Part shown: one piece after another, positions 8,337 to 17,563 of the stretch | Layout: the number at the start of each line of letters is the position of its first letter | How positions within the stretch are numbered: the first letter of the stretch is position 1 | DNA from: Methylosinus sp. LW4 | GTDB taxonomy: Bacteria; Pseudomonadota; Alphaproteobacteria; Rhizobiales; Beijerinckiaceae | Direction: 5' to 3' | Assembly (NCBI RefSeq): GCF_000379125.1 | Contig: NZ_KB900626.1 | Coordinates: 3,420,667 to 3,484,666 of the forward strand | DNA: 64,000 nt | The notes under the pieces: model-generated | What the model was told of the DNA's origin: nothing | The model's input: the letters and a program-made list of their open reading frames with translations, nothing else | Databases searched by the model: none | Made by a program: the position numbers and the translations under genes

Positions 8337-9599
8337 ATGGACCGGATATCGTACCAGTTCTATGAGATGATGCACTTGGCTTTCGCCCCGGCGCGGGCGA
8401 TGTCGGACGCTACTCTCACGACCTTCAAAAATCCGTTCAATCCCTTCTCGCATACGTCGGTAGGGCGCAGCGTCGCGGCGGCGGCCGAATTGTTCGAGCG
8501 CATGACGCGCCGCTACGGCAAGCCGATCTTCGACCTTCCCGAGACGCTGATCGACGGCGTGGCGACGCCCATCGTCGAGGAGGTGGTGTGGGAGCGGCCT
8601 TTCTGTCGGCTGCTGCATTTCCAGCGCGTCTTCCAGGGCGAGGCGCCGCGCCAATCCAAGCTGCTGATCGTCGCGCCGATGTCCGGCCATTACGCCACTC
8701 TGCTGCGCGGCACGGTGGAGGCCTTTCTGCCGAGCCATGACGTCTACATCACCGATTGGTCCGACGCGCGTTCCGTGCCGACCGAGAAAGGCGTCTTCGG
8801 CCTCGACGATTATGTCGATTATCTCATCGACGCGCTGCGCTTCCTGTCGAAGCGCGACGACGGCGTTCCCTTGCATACGCTCGGCGTCTGCCAGGCGTCC
8901 GTGCCGCTCGTCTGCGCCATTGCGGCGCTGGATGGCGAGGGCGGCGTCGACGCCCCCGAATCCATGGTGCTGATGGGCGGGCCGATCGATCCGCGCCGCA
9001 GCCCTACCGCGGTCAATCGTCTCGCCGTGGAGCGCGGCGTCGATTGGTTCCACCGCAATTGCATCCATACCGTGCCCTTTCCTCATGCCGGGCTCGGGCG
9101 CAAGGTCTATCCGGGCTTTCTGCAGCTCTCGGGCTTCATGGCGATGAATCTCGAGCGCCATGTCGCCGCGCATTTCGATATGTTCAACCATCTCGTCGAG
9201 GGCGACGGCGATTCCGCCGAGAAGCATCGCGACTTCTACGACGAATATCTCGCAGTCATGGATCTCGCCGCCGAGTTCTATCTCGAGACGGTCGAGAAAG
9301 TGTTCATCCGCCACGAGATTCCGCAGGGCCTGCTGCGTCATCGCGGCGAGATCATCGATCTTTCGGCCATACAGCGCACCGCTCTGCTGACGGTCGAAGG
9401 CGAGAAGGACGACATCTCCGGCGTCGGCCAGACCTATGCCGCGCAAGAGCTGTGCGCCAATATTCCAGACGTCCGCAAGCAGCATTATCTGCAGGAGGGC
9501 GTCGGCCATTATGGCGTCTTCAACGGCTCGCGTTTCCGCCGCGAGATCGTTCCGCGCATCCGCGATTTCTTTGCGCGGGTGGAGACCTATTCCAGCTGA
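8337..9599 (+). CDS. phaZ: Intracellular polyhydroxyalkanoate depolymerase
   Basis: Intracellular PHB depolymerase that mobilises carbon-storage granules; no signal peptide, 420 residues, usual size. It opens with YQFYEMMHLAFAPARAM, typical of the PhaZ family, and has an alpha/beta-hydrolase core with a lipase-like box LGVCQAS, where Cys185 takes the place of the usual serine. That Cys nucleophile is the hallmark of the Ralstonia PhaZa1-type enzymes. A C-terminal GVGHYGVFNGSRFR gives the expected catalytic histidine. The gene is monocistronic: it starts after an AT-rich leader and ends at a strong hairpin. Type II methanotrophs accumulate PHB, which fits. Confidence 0.93.
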   Translation: MDRISYQFYEMMHLAFAPARAMSDATLTTFKNPFNPFSHTSVGRSVAAAAELFERMTRRYGKPIFDLPETLIDGVATPIVEEVVWERPFCRLLHFQRVFQGEAPRQSKLLIVAPMSGHYATLLRGTVEAFLPSHDVYITDWSDARSVPTEKGVFGLDDYVDYLIDALRFLSKRDDGVPLHTLGVCQASVPLVCAIAALDGEGGVDAPESMVLMGGPIDPRRSPTAVNRLAVERGVDWFHRNCIHTVPFPHAGLGRKVYPGFLQLSGFMAMNLERHVAAHFDMFNHLVEGDGDSAEKHRDFYDEYLAVMDLAAEFYLETVEKVFIRHEIPQGLLRHRGEIIDLSAIQRTALLTVEGEKDDISGVGQTYAAQELCANIPDVRKQHYLQEGVGHYGVFNGSRFRREIVPRIRDFFARVETYSS

Positions 9600-9609
9600 G
9601 TGGCAGGCG

Positions 9610-9641
9610 CTTCTCCCCGCGCGTTTTGCGGCGGGGAGAAG
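9610..9641. terminator. Hairpin between phaZ and DUF938 gene
   Basis: Perfect 11-base-pair stem CTTCTCCCCGC / GCGGGGAGAAG (9610-9620 with 9631-9641) placed between convergent genes; likely a bidirectional terminator although no T-run follows. Confidence 0.5.
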
Positions 9642-9652
9642 GCTCGAAACCG

Positions 9653-10330
9653 TCAGGCGCGGCCGAAGATCAGGATGAAATTATTGGCCGGAAGATCGAG
9701 GATCTTCTTCAGCGCGATTCCATGCGGCGCCGCCGCCTTCTCGAGGTCCCGCACGTCCTTCAGCCCCCATTCGGAGACCTGGGCGGCGAGGATTTCCTTG
9801 TCGAAGGCTTCATTGGAGGCGGTCGTATATCCGCCCTCCACCTTGAACGGGCCATAAATGGCGACGAATCCGTCCTTGGTCAGCAGCTTCGCCGCGAGCT
9901 GCGCAATGCCGTCCGCTATGGAGACGGGCGCGACCTGGAACAGATTGACGACGAAGATCACGTCATAGAGCCGATCTTTCGGATCGGGCCAGGTCTCGGA
10001 TTTGGTGAGATCGATCTTCAGCGGATCGGCGACATTTGCGTTTCCCGCTTCCGCGCGCTTGGCCTTGATCGTCTCGAAGACATCCGAGTCGTAATCGGAG
10101 GGCTGCAGGAACAGCTCCTTGAAGTGCGGCGCGAAATAATTGATGTGATTGCCCGCGCCGCTGGCCAGCTCGAGCACATTGCCGCTCTTTGGAAAAATCT
10201 CCTTGAACACGTCGAGGATCGGGTCGCGATTGCGATTTCCCGCCCAGGCGACATAGGGGCTGAGCGGATAGGGATCGATCGGCGGACGGTCGGCGGGAAC
10301 GACGACGGCCTCTGCGGTGACGTTCGACAT
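9653..10330 (-). CDS. DUF938 SAM-dependent methyltransferase
   Basis: Class I SAM-dependent methyltransferase of the DUF938 family; substrate unknown. The 225 residues include the family start NRNRDPILDVFKEIFPKSGN, the SAM-binding loop VLELASGAGNHINYFAPHF, and QPSDYD as the acidic motif. ATG 10330 is preceded by GGAG at good spacing; an ATG at 10345 in frame is less well placed. It stands between convergent phaZ and the MetX-like hydrolase, which is on the same strand 42 bases upstream, so the two may be co-transcribed. Confidence 0.82.
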   Translation of the reverse strand: MSNVTAEAVVVPADRPPIDPYPLSPYVAWAGNRNRDPILDVFKEIFPKSGNVLELASGAGNHINYFAPHFKELFLQPSDYDSDVFETIKAKRAEAGNANVADPLKIDLTKSETWPDPKDRLYDVIFVVNLFQVAPVSIADGIAQLAAKLLTKDGFVAIYGPFKVEGGYTTASNEAFDKEILAAQVSEWGLKDVRDLEKAAAPHGIALKKILDLPANNFILIFGRA

Positions 10331-10372
10331 TGCATGCTCCTCCATTAGCTCGCACAGGGAATTCGCGCGCCG

Positions 10373-11416
10373 TCAGGCGGCGAGCAGCTCGGCGAGATGA
10401 CGATCGATCGCCGCATTGTAGGCGCCGTCCGCTCCGAAGAGGGCGAGATGGCCCCAGGGCGACGACACGCGGCGCAATCGGCTATTGGGAATGAGCTTCT
10501 GCTCGGCCTCTATGTCGGCGAGCGGGAAGAAGCCGTCTTCGTCGATGGCGATGACCGATGTGTCGGCGCGAATTCGGCCGAGCGCGGCCGAAAGATCGCC
10601 ATCGGCGTTTCGCGAGACGTCGGCGTCGCGCCACTTGCGGAGCAGCAGAAGAAGATTGTTGGGGTCCTGCGGCAGGAAGTGATTTTCGACGAAGCCGGTG
10701 ACGAAATCATCGGTCGTCGTGAAGCCCAGCTCTGCAAAGCCGCGCGTGTTGTAGAGCGCCGGCGAGAAGCCGGAGGCCGCGAAGAGGCGGGCGTGTCGGC
10801 GCAAGCCGCGATGGACGCGAGAGGCGCGCTCGTACCAGCCCTCCTCGAAGGCGGGATCGGAGACGATCGCATCGATGAATGTCTGCACCAGCAGACGATT
10901 GTGCGGCGTGCCGCGCGCGAGGCCGGCGATGGGCGCGGCGCGCCGCACGGCCTCGGGAAAACGCACGGCCCATTCATAGGTCTGCTGCGCGCCCATGGAG
11001 CCGCCGAGCACGAGGGCGAGACGCTCGATTCCGAAAATCTCCGTCACCAGACGATGCTGCGCGCGCACGTCGTCGGCGATCTCCGCCTGGGGAAAGCGCG
11101 CGGCGCCGAAGGGCGCGCGCGTGCCGCTCGGCGAGCTGGAGAGGCCGGCGCCGATCTGATTGACCAGGATGATGAAATATTTTTCTGGATCGAGCGCGCG
11201 GCCGGGGCCGACATAGGCGAGCTCGAGAATTTTCGACGAGCCGGAATACCAGCTGGGAAACAGCACGGCGTTGTCGCGCGACGGCGAGAGCGTTCCGAAA
11301 GTGGCGTAGGCGATCTCGAGGTCGCGAATTTTCTCTCCGCTCACCAGATCGAAATCGCCGAGCGCCTGTTTCTCGAAAGGGCCGTGGATTTTCTGCGAGT
11401 AGTAAGCCTCGGTCAC
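10373..11416 (-). CDS. MetX-like alpha/beta hydrolase
   Basis: Alpha/beta-hydrolase of the homoserine O-acetyltransferase (MetX)-like group, 347 residues. It shows the nucleophile elbow LGGSMGAQQTYEWA with Ser140, the strand motif NQIGAGLSSSPSGT that replaces the MetX NVLGGC segment, and a late aspartate and histidine (SVIAIDEDGFFP, SPWGHLALFG). The divergence from classical MetX in the oxyanion region makes a true homoserine acetyltransferase doubtful; a related acyltransferase or hydrolase is equally likely. The start is GTG 11416 with GGAGG upstream. No SAM-II riboswitch is visible in the upstream AT-rich gap. Confidence 0.75.
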   Translation of the reverse strand: MTEAYYSQKIHGPFEKQALGDFDLVSGEKIRDLEIAYATFGTLSPSRDNAVLFPSWYSGSSKILELAYVGPGRALDPEKYFIILVNQIGAGLSSSPSGTRAPFGAARFPQAEIADDVRAQHRLVTEIFGIERLALVLGGSMGAQQTYEWAVRFPEAVRRAAPIAGLARGTPHNRLLVQTFIDAIVSDPAFEEGWYERASRVHRGLRRHARLFAASGFSPALYNTRGFAELGFTTTDDFVTGFVENHFLPQDPNNLLLLLRKWRDADVSRNADGDLSAALGRIRADTSVIAIDEDGFFPLADIEAEQKLIPNSRLRRVSSPWGHLALFGADGAYNAAIDRHLAELLAA

Positions 11417-11628
11417 GCCTGCCTCCGCATCGGGTCGCGCAGAGGCTGCTAAAACATATCGAAAAGATCAAGATATAAAAATTGGGCAGGCGAATTGTCG
11501 CATATAAAACAAAACTGTCATATTGCTATGCTGACGCTGTGACGAAAATTAGCATTGTTAGACTAGTAGGATTATGATTTTAATTGCCGCCGAATGCGCG
11601 TGAGCGCGAGAGGCTCCCGGAGGCCGGC

Positions 11629-11937
11629 ATGGGCGAGAAGATATTTCTCTACGCGGAAATTCAGGTGTCGATTCCTTTCGAGCAAATCCCATGGAAGGAG
11701 ATCGATGTCGCGATGAAGAAAAATCCCGGCATAAAAAGCAAGACTTGGCTCAGCGGGATCAACACCAACACAATCGGCGGATTCTACGAGTTCGATTCGC
11801 TCGAGAACGCCAAGGCCTACGCCACGGGCTATCTCGCCGAGGCGGCGCAGCAGCTCGGCGGCTCGCTGACGGTGCGGCTCTACAATGGCGATGTCGTCGC
11901 CGAGGCCAGCAAGGCGATCTACTCGCCCTTCTACTGA
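11629..11937 (+). CDS. YdhR-like ferredoxin-fold protein
   Basis: Small 102-residue protein resembling the YdhR (putative mono-oxygenase) family of dimeric alpha/beta-barrel proteins: IFLYAEIQVSIPFEQIPW at the N-terminus, KTWLSGINTNTIGGFYEFDS and ENAKAYATGYL in the middle. ATG 11629 follows GGAGG by 7 bases. It is divergent from the MetX-like gene across an unusually AT-rich region (about 11440-11600). Function is not established; annotation as mono-oxygenase is by fold only. Confidence 0.65.
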   Translation: MGEKIFLYAEIQVSIPFEQIPWKEIDVAMKKNPGIKSKTWLSGINTNTIGGFYEFDSLENAKAYATGYLAEAAQQLGGSLTVRLYNGDVVAEASKAIYSPFY

Positions 11938-12231
11938 AGACGCGCGCCGCTCGACGAGATCGAAGGCCGAGCGCATGGCGCTATCGAGGCGATGTTCGCC
12001 GCCGAAAGCCGAAGCGGGATAGACGTCGCGGCGTGCGCGTCTCTGTCTCGCCCCGCGCGGAAACATCATAGATCGAGCCGCGCGCAGAAGGCGGGGCGTC
12101 CACGCGGGGCGCCGCGCTTTTCCGCATGGAATCGCCCCACTGGCGCGCAAACGATCTTCTCCGTGACGCCCGGTCCCGATAAGCTTCGTCATGTCGCCGG
12201 CGGCGAACCGAACGCTCTCGAGGAGGACGCC

Positions 12232-12636
12232 ATGACCAGCGGAGATCAATTCCCCGTCACCCGCACCGAGGAGGAGTGGCGCGCGCGCCTCACTCCCGAT
12301 CAATATGTCATCATGCGCCGTCATGGCACGGAGCCGCCGGGCAGCTGCGCGCTCGAGCATGAGAAGCGCCCTGGCGTGTTCTCCTGCGCCGGCTGCGATC
12401 AGCCGCTCTTCGCCACGCGGCAGAAATTCTCGAGCGGCTCGGGCTGGCCCAGCTTCTTCGATCCGCTCGACGGCGCCATCGCCACTTCGGTGGATCACTC
12501 TCACGGCATGACCCGCACCGAGGTGCATTGCAGCCGCTGCGGCTCGCATCTCGGCCATGTCTTTCCCGACGGCCCGCCGCCCACCGGCCTGCGCTATTGC
12601 ATCAATGGCCTCGCCCTGACTTTTTTTCCCGAGTGA
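12232..12636 (+). CDS. msrB: Peptide-methionine (R)-S-oxide reductase
   Basis: MsrB reduces the R epimer of methionine sulfoxide in proteins with thioredoxin. The 134 residues carry the two zinc CxxC pairs (Cys52/Cys55 in SCAGC and Cys100/Cys103 in CSRCG), the substrate-site signature SSGSGWPSF, and the catalytic Cys123 in RYCINGLAL. ATG 12232 has a strong GAGGAGG site; the frame runs open to 11992 without homology. Stands alone between the YdhR-like gene and the long ftfL leader. Confidence 0.93.
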   Translation: MTSGDQFPVTRTEEEWRARLTPDQYVIMRRHGTEPPGSCALEHEKRPGVFSCAGCDQPLFATRQKFSSGSGWPSFFDPLDGAIATSVDHSHGMTRTEVHCSRCGSHLGHVFPDGPPPTGLRYCINGLALTFFPE

Positions 12637-13297
12637 CGGGCGGGTAGGCGCTATCCCATTCGTCTTGCGACCCTCCCCTCCCCCGCTCGAAGGGGTACGG
12701 GTGGGCCGTGGCGACGCTCCAATGCAGGCTCCCACGCTCCTTTCGATCGGGGCCGCCGGCGCGGTCGGCACGATTTCACGCTCGAGCCCTTGCTTTTTAA
12801 CCGTAGAAATGAAGAGCCGCCGACGTCATGCGCGTCGTGAAGATCGATATCATCCGCTCCGATCGGATAGGTAAAGGGTGGGCGATCGGTCCCGGCTATT
12901 CGAATATGCGAAGCGCGCCGGGCGCGTCTCCGAACGAAGAGGAGAGCGCCGCAATCGCGCGTTTTCCGCGGAAACTCTGGGCGATATCGCCTGATAATTT
13001 CGCTTGACGAGGAATTTCGATCTCTCCATAGCCACGGGGCCGCGGATATCGATCGGCGTCTTGCAGGCAGGAGACGATGTCGCAGGGCCGAATGTCCGCC
13101 AGCCGTGGTTCTTGATGAAACTATCGGAAGGTTCTAGTTTCGCGGAACAATGACGGCGAAGACCGGGGTTCTCGGTCTTGGCCCGACGGCCGTTGGCGGC
13201 GCGCGCAGGGATTTCCACTGCGCGAGGCATGGCCATTCGGCCCGGATAAATCTTCGAGGGCGGACGAAACGCTTTCTGCGAGGGGAGAGAAATTGTA
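12637..13297. other. Long gap upstream of ftfL, no clear gene
   Basis: About 660 bases between msrB and ftfL. I see no gene with homology. A 59-codon frame at 12828-13007 (+) has no ribosome site or recognisable sequence. The left end has a short GC-rich imperfect palindrome near 12670-12710. The region should hold the promoter of the serine-cycle cluster and possibly a long ftfL leader. A GAGGGGAGAG ribosome site precedes the ftfL ATG. Confidence 0.4.
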
Positions 13298-15022
13298 ATG
13301 TCCGATACGTCCATCCCGGCCAGCGGGAAAGGCAACCAGCATCTTTCTCCCAAATCCGATATCGAGATCTCTCAAGCGGCGTCCATGCGTCCGATCGTCG
13401 ACGTCGCCCGCGAGAAGCTCGGCATCCCCGCCGAACATGTGTTGCCTTACGGACATTACAAGGCGAAAATCTCCCTCGATTATCTCAATTCCCTGCAGGA
13501 CCGCCCGGACGGCAAGCTGATCCTCGTCACCGCCATCACGCCGACGCCCGCCGGCGAAGGCAAGACGACCACCACGGTCGGCCTCGGCGACGCGCTCAAT
13601 CACATCGGCAAGAAGGCCATCATGTGCCTTCGCGAGCCGAGCCTCGGCCCCTGCTTCGGCGTGAAGGGCGGCGCCGCCGGCGGCGGATATGCACAAGTCG
13701 TGCCTATGGAGGACATCAACCTCCATTTCACCGGCGACTTCCACGCCATCGGCGCGGCCAATAATCTGCTCTCCGCGCTCATCGACAATCATGTCTATTG
13801 GGGCAATTCGCTCGGCGTCGATCCGCGCCGCATCTCCTGGCGCCGCGCCGTGGACATGAACGACCGCTCGCTGCGCTCGATCGTCTCCTCGCTCGGCGGC
13901 GTGGCCAATGGCTTCCCGCGCGAGGACGGCTTCGACATCACCGTCGCCTCCGAGGTGATGGCGATCTTCTGCCTCGCCACCAGCCTAGAGGACCTTCAGC
14001 GCCGGCTCGGCGACATCATCGTCGCGCAGACGCGCGACAAGAAGAACATTCGCGCCTCCGAGCTGAAGGCGCAGGGCTCCATGGCCGCGCTGCTGAAGGA
14101 CGCCATCGCGCCCAATCTGGTGCAGACGCTCGAGAACAACCCGGCCTTCATCCATGGCGGGCCTTTCGCCAATATCGCCCATGGCTGCAATTCGGTGATC
14201 GCCACCAAGGCGGCGCTGAAGCTCGCCGATTATGTGGTGACGGAAGCCGGCTTCGGCGCCGATCTCGGCGCGGAGAAGTTCTTCGACATCAAATGCCGCA
14301 AGGCGGGCATCAAGCCGGACGTCACTGTCATCGTCGCGACAATTCGCGCGCTGAAGATGCATGGCGGCGTCGCCAAGGACGATCTGAAGGTCGAGAATGT
14401 CGCGGCGCTGGAGAAGGGCTTCGCCAATCTGAAGCGCCATATCGCCAATGTGCAGAAGTTCGGCGTGCCGGTGATCGTCTCCGTCAACCGCTTCAGCACC
14501 GACACGCAGGCGGAGATCGAGCTGCTGCAGAAGCTGTCCGAGGCCGAGGGCGTCGATTGCGTGCTCGCCGATCATTGGGGTTCCGGCGGTCCCGGCGCGG
14601 CGGAACTCGCCCATAAGGTCGTCTCGACGATCGAGGCCAAGCCGTCGCAGTTCAAGCCGCTCTACGCGGACGATCTGCCGCTCGTCGAGAAGGTGCGCAC
14701 CATCGCCCGCGAGCTCTATGGCGCTTCGGACATCTCGCTCGATCCGTCGGTGAAGACGCGCTTCGCGGAGCTGGAGAAAGAGGGCTTCGGCCATCTGCCG
14801 GTCTGCATCGCCAAGACGCAATACAGCTTCTCGACCGACGCCAACGCCAAGGGCGCGCCCTCGGGTCACGTGATTCCGGTGCGCGAGCTGCGGCTGTCGG
14901 CGGGCGCGGAATTCGTCGTCGTCGTCTGCGGCGACATCATGACCATGCCGGGCCTGCCCAAGGTTCCCGCCGCCAATAATATCGAGGTCGGCGCGGACGG
15001 GCGGATCGCCGGCCTGTTCTAG
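13298..15022 (+). CDS. ftfL: Formate-tetrahydrofolate ligase
   Basis: FtfL makes 10-formyl-tetrahydrofolate from formate, THF and ATP, the entry of formate carbon into the assimilatory C1 pathway of serine-cycle methylotrophs. The 574-residue protein has the P-loop [20 protein letters not shown] at about 81-100, [27 protein letters not shown], and [20 protein letters not shown]. It is slightly longer than the usual 555-560 because of a short polar N-terminal extension. GAGGGGAGAG precedes ATG 13298. First gene of the cluster; a hairpin after its stop suggests it can be transcribed separately from sga onward. Confidence 0.97.
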   Translation: MSDTSIPASGKGNQHLSPKSDIEISQAASMRPIVDVAREKLGIPAEHVLPYGHYKAKISLDYLNSLQDRPDGKLILVTAITPTPAGEGKTTTTVGLGDALNHIGKKAIMCLREPSLGPCFGVKGGAAGGGYAQVVPMEDINLHFTGDFHAIGAANNLLSALIDNHVYWGNSLGVDPRRISWRRAVDMNDRSLRSIVSSLGGVANGFPREDGFDITVASEVMAIFCLATSLEDLQRRLGDIIVAQTRDKKNIRASELKAQGSMAALLKDAIAPNLVQTLENNPAFIHGGPFANIAHGCNSVIATKAALKLADYVVTEAGFGADLGAEKFFDIKCRKAGIKPDVTVIVATIRALKMHGGVAKDDLKVENVAALEKGFANLKRHIANVQKFGVPVIVSVNRFSTDTQAEIELLQKLSEAEGVDCVLADHWGSGGPGAAELAHKVVSTIEAKPSQFKPLYADDLPLVEKVRTIARELYGASDISLDPSVKTRFAELEKEGFGHLPVCIAKTQYSFSTDANAKGAPSGHVIPVRELRLSAGAEFVVVVCGDIMTMPGLPKVPAANNIEVGADGRIAGLF

Positions 15023-15030
15023 GGCGCTCC

Positions 15031-15056
15031 TCGCCCGAGCGTTCTCGCTCGGGCGA
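15031..15056 (+). terminator. Hairpin after ftfL
   Basis: Perfect 11-base-pair stem TCGCCCGAGCG / CGCTCGGGCGA with a TTCT tetraloop directly downstream of the ftfL stop. No T-run; terminator or mRNA-stabilising element. Confidence 0.5.
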
Positions 15057-15170
15057 TACGAGCCGGCTCTGAGCGCGGCCGCCGCGGGAAGAAGCAACGG
15101 ACGCCGGGCCTCGTCGCCAGCGTCCAACGACAACAAACTCGAACCGATGAGCTCGAAGGGAGCCCAAGAC

Positions 15171-16364
15171 ATGTCGAATTCCAGAATTCCGGGCCGCAAT
15201 TTTCTGTTCGTTCCGGGCCCGACCAATATTCCCGATCGTATTCTGCGCGCGATGAACGTCGTCTCCGAGGACCATCGTTCGCCGAAGTTCCCCGAGCTGA
15301 CGCTGCCGCTGTTCACCCAGCTCAAGAAGGTCTTCAAGACCGAGAGCGGCCAGGCCTTCATCTTCCCGGCTTCGGGCACCGGCGGCTGGGAAGCGGCGAT
15401 CACCAACACTCTGTCGCCCGGCGACAAGGTCATCGCGCAGCGTTTCGGCCAGTTCACCCATCTGTGGATCGACCTCGCCAAGCGCATCGGCCTCGATGTG
15501 ATCGAGCAGGACGAGGAGTGGGGCGTCGGCAACAATCCCGACCGCATCGAAGAGACGCTGAAGGCCGACAAGAATCACGAGATCAAGGCCGTCTTCGCCA
15601 CGCATAACGAGACCGCCACGGGCGTGACCTCGGACATCGGCGCGGTGCGCAAGGCGATCGACAACGCCAAGCATCCGGCGCTGCTGTTCGTCGACGGCGT
15701 GTCCTCGGTCGGCTCGCTCGACTTCAAGCAGGACGAGTGGGGCGTCGACGTCGCGGTCTCCGGCTCGCAGAAGGGCTTCATGCTGCCGGCGGGCCTCGCC
15801 CTCCTCAGCGTCAGCCAGAAGGCGCTGAAGGCCGGCGAGACCGCCAAGCTGCATCGCGCCTATTTCGACTTCCAGGATCATGTGAAGGCGAACGCCACCG
15901 GCTATTTCCCCTACACGCCGGCGCTGCCGCTGCTCTACGGCCTGCGCGAGTCGCTCAATGTTCTGTTCGAGGAAGGCCTCGATCAGGTCTATGCGCGTCA
16001 TCACCATCTCGCCGAGGGCGTGCGCGCCGCGGTCGCGGCCTGGGGCCTCAAGCCCTGCGCCAAGGAAGCCAAGTGGAACTCCGACACGGTGACCGCCATC
16101 GTGGTGCCGGAAGGCTTCGACGCCGCCAAGGTCATCGAGATCGCCTATAAGCGCTACAATCTCGCGCTCGGCGCCGGCCTCAACAAGGTCGCCGGCAAGG
16201 TGTTCCGCATCGGCCATCTCGGCGACCTCAACGAGCTGATGCTGCTCGGCGCCATCGCGGGCGCGGAAATGGCGATGCTCGACGTCGGCATTCCGGTCAC
16301 GGCCGGCAGCGGCGTCGCGGCGGCCCAGGCCGTCTATCGCGCCAATCCGATCCTCCAGGCCTGA
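15171..16364 (+). CDS. sga: Serine-glyoxylate aminotransferase
   Basis: Sga transfers the amino group of serine to glyoxylate, giving hydroxypyruvate and glycine; it is a defining serine-cycle enzyme. The 397 residues belong to class V PLP aminotransferases: FVPGPTNIPDRIL at the start, PASGTGGWEAAITN (phosphate pocket), FVDGVSSVGSLDF (PLP ring aspartate), and the Schiff-base lysine at about 199 in SGSQKGFMLPAG. ATG 15171 has AAGGGAG at ideal spacing; the in-frame ATG 15147 is less likely. Followed by a hairpin and hprA. Confidence 0.96.
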   Translation: MSNSRIPGRNFLFVPGPTNIPDRILRAMNVVSEDHRSPKFPELTLPLFTQLKKVFKTESGQAFIFPASGTGGWEAAITNTLSPGDKVIAQRFGQFTHLWIDLAKRIGLDVIEQDEEWGVGNNPDRIEETLKADKNHEIKAVFATHNETATGVTSDIGAVRKAIDNAKHPALLFVDGVSSVGSLDFKQDEWGVDVAVSGSQKGFMLPAGLALLSVSQKALKAGETAKLHRAYFDFQDHVKANATGYFPYTPALPLLYGLRESLNVLFEEGLDQVYARHHHLAEGVRAAVAAWGLKPCAKEAKWNSDTVTAIVVPEGFDAAKVIEIAYKRYNLALGAGLNKVAGKVFRIGHLGDLNELMLLGAIAGAEMAMLDVGIPVTAGSGVAAAQAVYRANPILQA

Positions 16365-16370
16365 TGATTC

Positions 16371-16400
16371 GCGGCCTCGTCCCATTGCGGGCGAGGCCGC
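16371..16400 (+). terminator. Hairpin between sga and hprA
   Basis: Stem GCGGCCTCG / CGAGGCCGC (16371-16379 with 16392-16400), extendable inward by CCC/GGG, followed by TTCTT. Because the genes continue in the same direction it may be an attenuating terminator or an mRNA stability element. Confidence 0.45.
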
Positions 16401-16481
16401 TTCTTCAAAACGAGACGCGACGAATTACGTCGCAAAATGTCGAGCCGAAACGGCCGAGCGACTTCGGGGGAAGCAGCAAAC

Positions 16482-17423
16482 ATGTCGCACAAAATCGTCT
16501 TTCTCGATCGCGAGACGCTCGACGCCGATTTGCGCAAGCCGAATTTCCCGCATGATTATACGGAATATGCGCAGACCTCTCCGGCCGATGTGGTCGAGCG
16601 CCTCAAAGGCGCGACCATCGCCATCACCAATAAGGTGCCGCTGCGCGAGGAAGCGCTGAAGCAGCTTCCAGATTTGAAGCTGATCGCCGTCGCCGCCACC
16701 GGCACCGACGTGATCGACAAGGCCTATACGACGGCCAATGGAATCACCGTCTCCAATATCCGCAATTACGCCTACAACACGCTTCCCGAGCATGTGATCG
16801 CGCTGATCTTCGCGCTGCGCCGCAATCTCGTGAACTATGTGGATTCGGTGCGCCGCGGCCGTTGGCAGGAGTCGAACCAGTTCTGCTATTTCGACTATCC
16901 GATCTACGACATCGCCGGCTCGACGCTCGGCATCATCGGCTATGGCGCGCTCGGCAAGTCGATCGCGACGCGCGCCGAGGCGCTGGGCATGAAGCTGCTC
17001 ATCAATGACGTCGTTCCCGGCCCCGGCATCGTCGACATTCCGACGATTCTGCGCGAGGCCGATGTCGTGACGCTCAATCTGCCGCTGACGCCGCAGACGA
17101 AGAATCTCATCGGCGCGAAAGAGCTCGCCTCGATGAAGAAGACCTCGATCATCATCAACACCGCGCGCGGCGGCATCGTCGACGAGCAGGCGCTCGCCGA
17201 TGCGCTGCGCAATGGCGTCATCGCCGGCGCCGGCTTCGACGTGCTGACCGTCGAGCCGCCCAAGCAGGGCAATATTCTGCTCGATCCGACGATTCCCAAT
17301 CTCATCGTCACGCCGCATGTCGCCTGGGCCTCCAAGGAGGCGATGCAGGTGCTGGCCGATCAGCTGATCGACAATGTCGACGCTTTCGTCGCCGGCGCGC
17401 CGCGCAACATCGTGACCGCGTGA
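16482..17423 (+). CDS. hprA: Hydroxypyruvate reductase (NADH-dependent)
   Basis: HprA reduces hydroxypyruvate to D-glycerate in the serine cycle. The 313-residue protein is a D-isomer-specific 2-hydroxyacid dehydrogenase: Rossmann motif IIGYGALGKSI at about 150, catalytic arginine region INTARGGIVDE, and PHVAWAS with the catalytic histidine near 278. ATG 16482 follows GGGGGAA and starts the conserved MSHKIVFLDRETL. Between it and mtdA lies a palindromic repeat at 17456-17537. Confidence 0.95.
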   Translation: MSHKIVFLDRETLDADLRKPNFPHDYTEYAQTSPADVVERLKGATIAITNKVPLREEALKQLPDLKLIAVAATGTDVIDKAYTTANGITVSNIRNYAYNTLPEHVIALIFALRRNLVNYVDSVRRGRWQESNQFCYFDYPIYDIAGSTLGIIGYGALGKSIATRAEALGMKLLINDVVPGPGIVDIPTILREADVVTLNLPLTPQTKNLIGAKELASMKKTSIIINTARGGIVDEQALADALRNGVIAGAGFDVLTVEPPKQGNILLDPTIPNLIVTPHVAWASKEAMQVLADQLIDNVDAFVAGAPRNIVTA

Positions 17424-17455
17424 CGGCGTTTCGCCGGACCAAGACAATGTCGAGC

Positions 17456-17537
17456 CGTCATTGCGAGAAGCGGAGCGACGAAGCAATCTAGGGCCGCCGG
17501 CGCGTTGCTGGATTGCTTCGCTTCGCTCGCAATGACG
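17456..17537. repeat. REP-like inverted repeat, family C copy 1
   Basis: Long imperfect inverted repeat between hprA and mtdA. The left arm starts CGTCATTGCGAG and ends GAAGCAATC (17456-17488); the right arm is GATTGCTTCG...CAATGACG (17511-17537). A second copy with the same arm sequences lies at 46032-46109. This type of CATTGCGAG/GAAGCAATC palindrome is common in Rhizobiales-type genomes. Confidence 0.8.
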
Positions 17538-17563
17538 CTCGCGCAGTCAATGGATGACAACGA

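Noticed and set aside
11417..11628. SAM-II riboswitch upstream of the MetX-like gene
   Set aside because: The AT-rich gap lacks the conserved SAM-II pseudoknot sequences on the minus strand.
12828..13007. 59-codon frame with ATG 12828 in the ftfL leader
   Set aside because: No ribosome site and no recognisable sequence; could not be supported.
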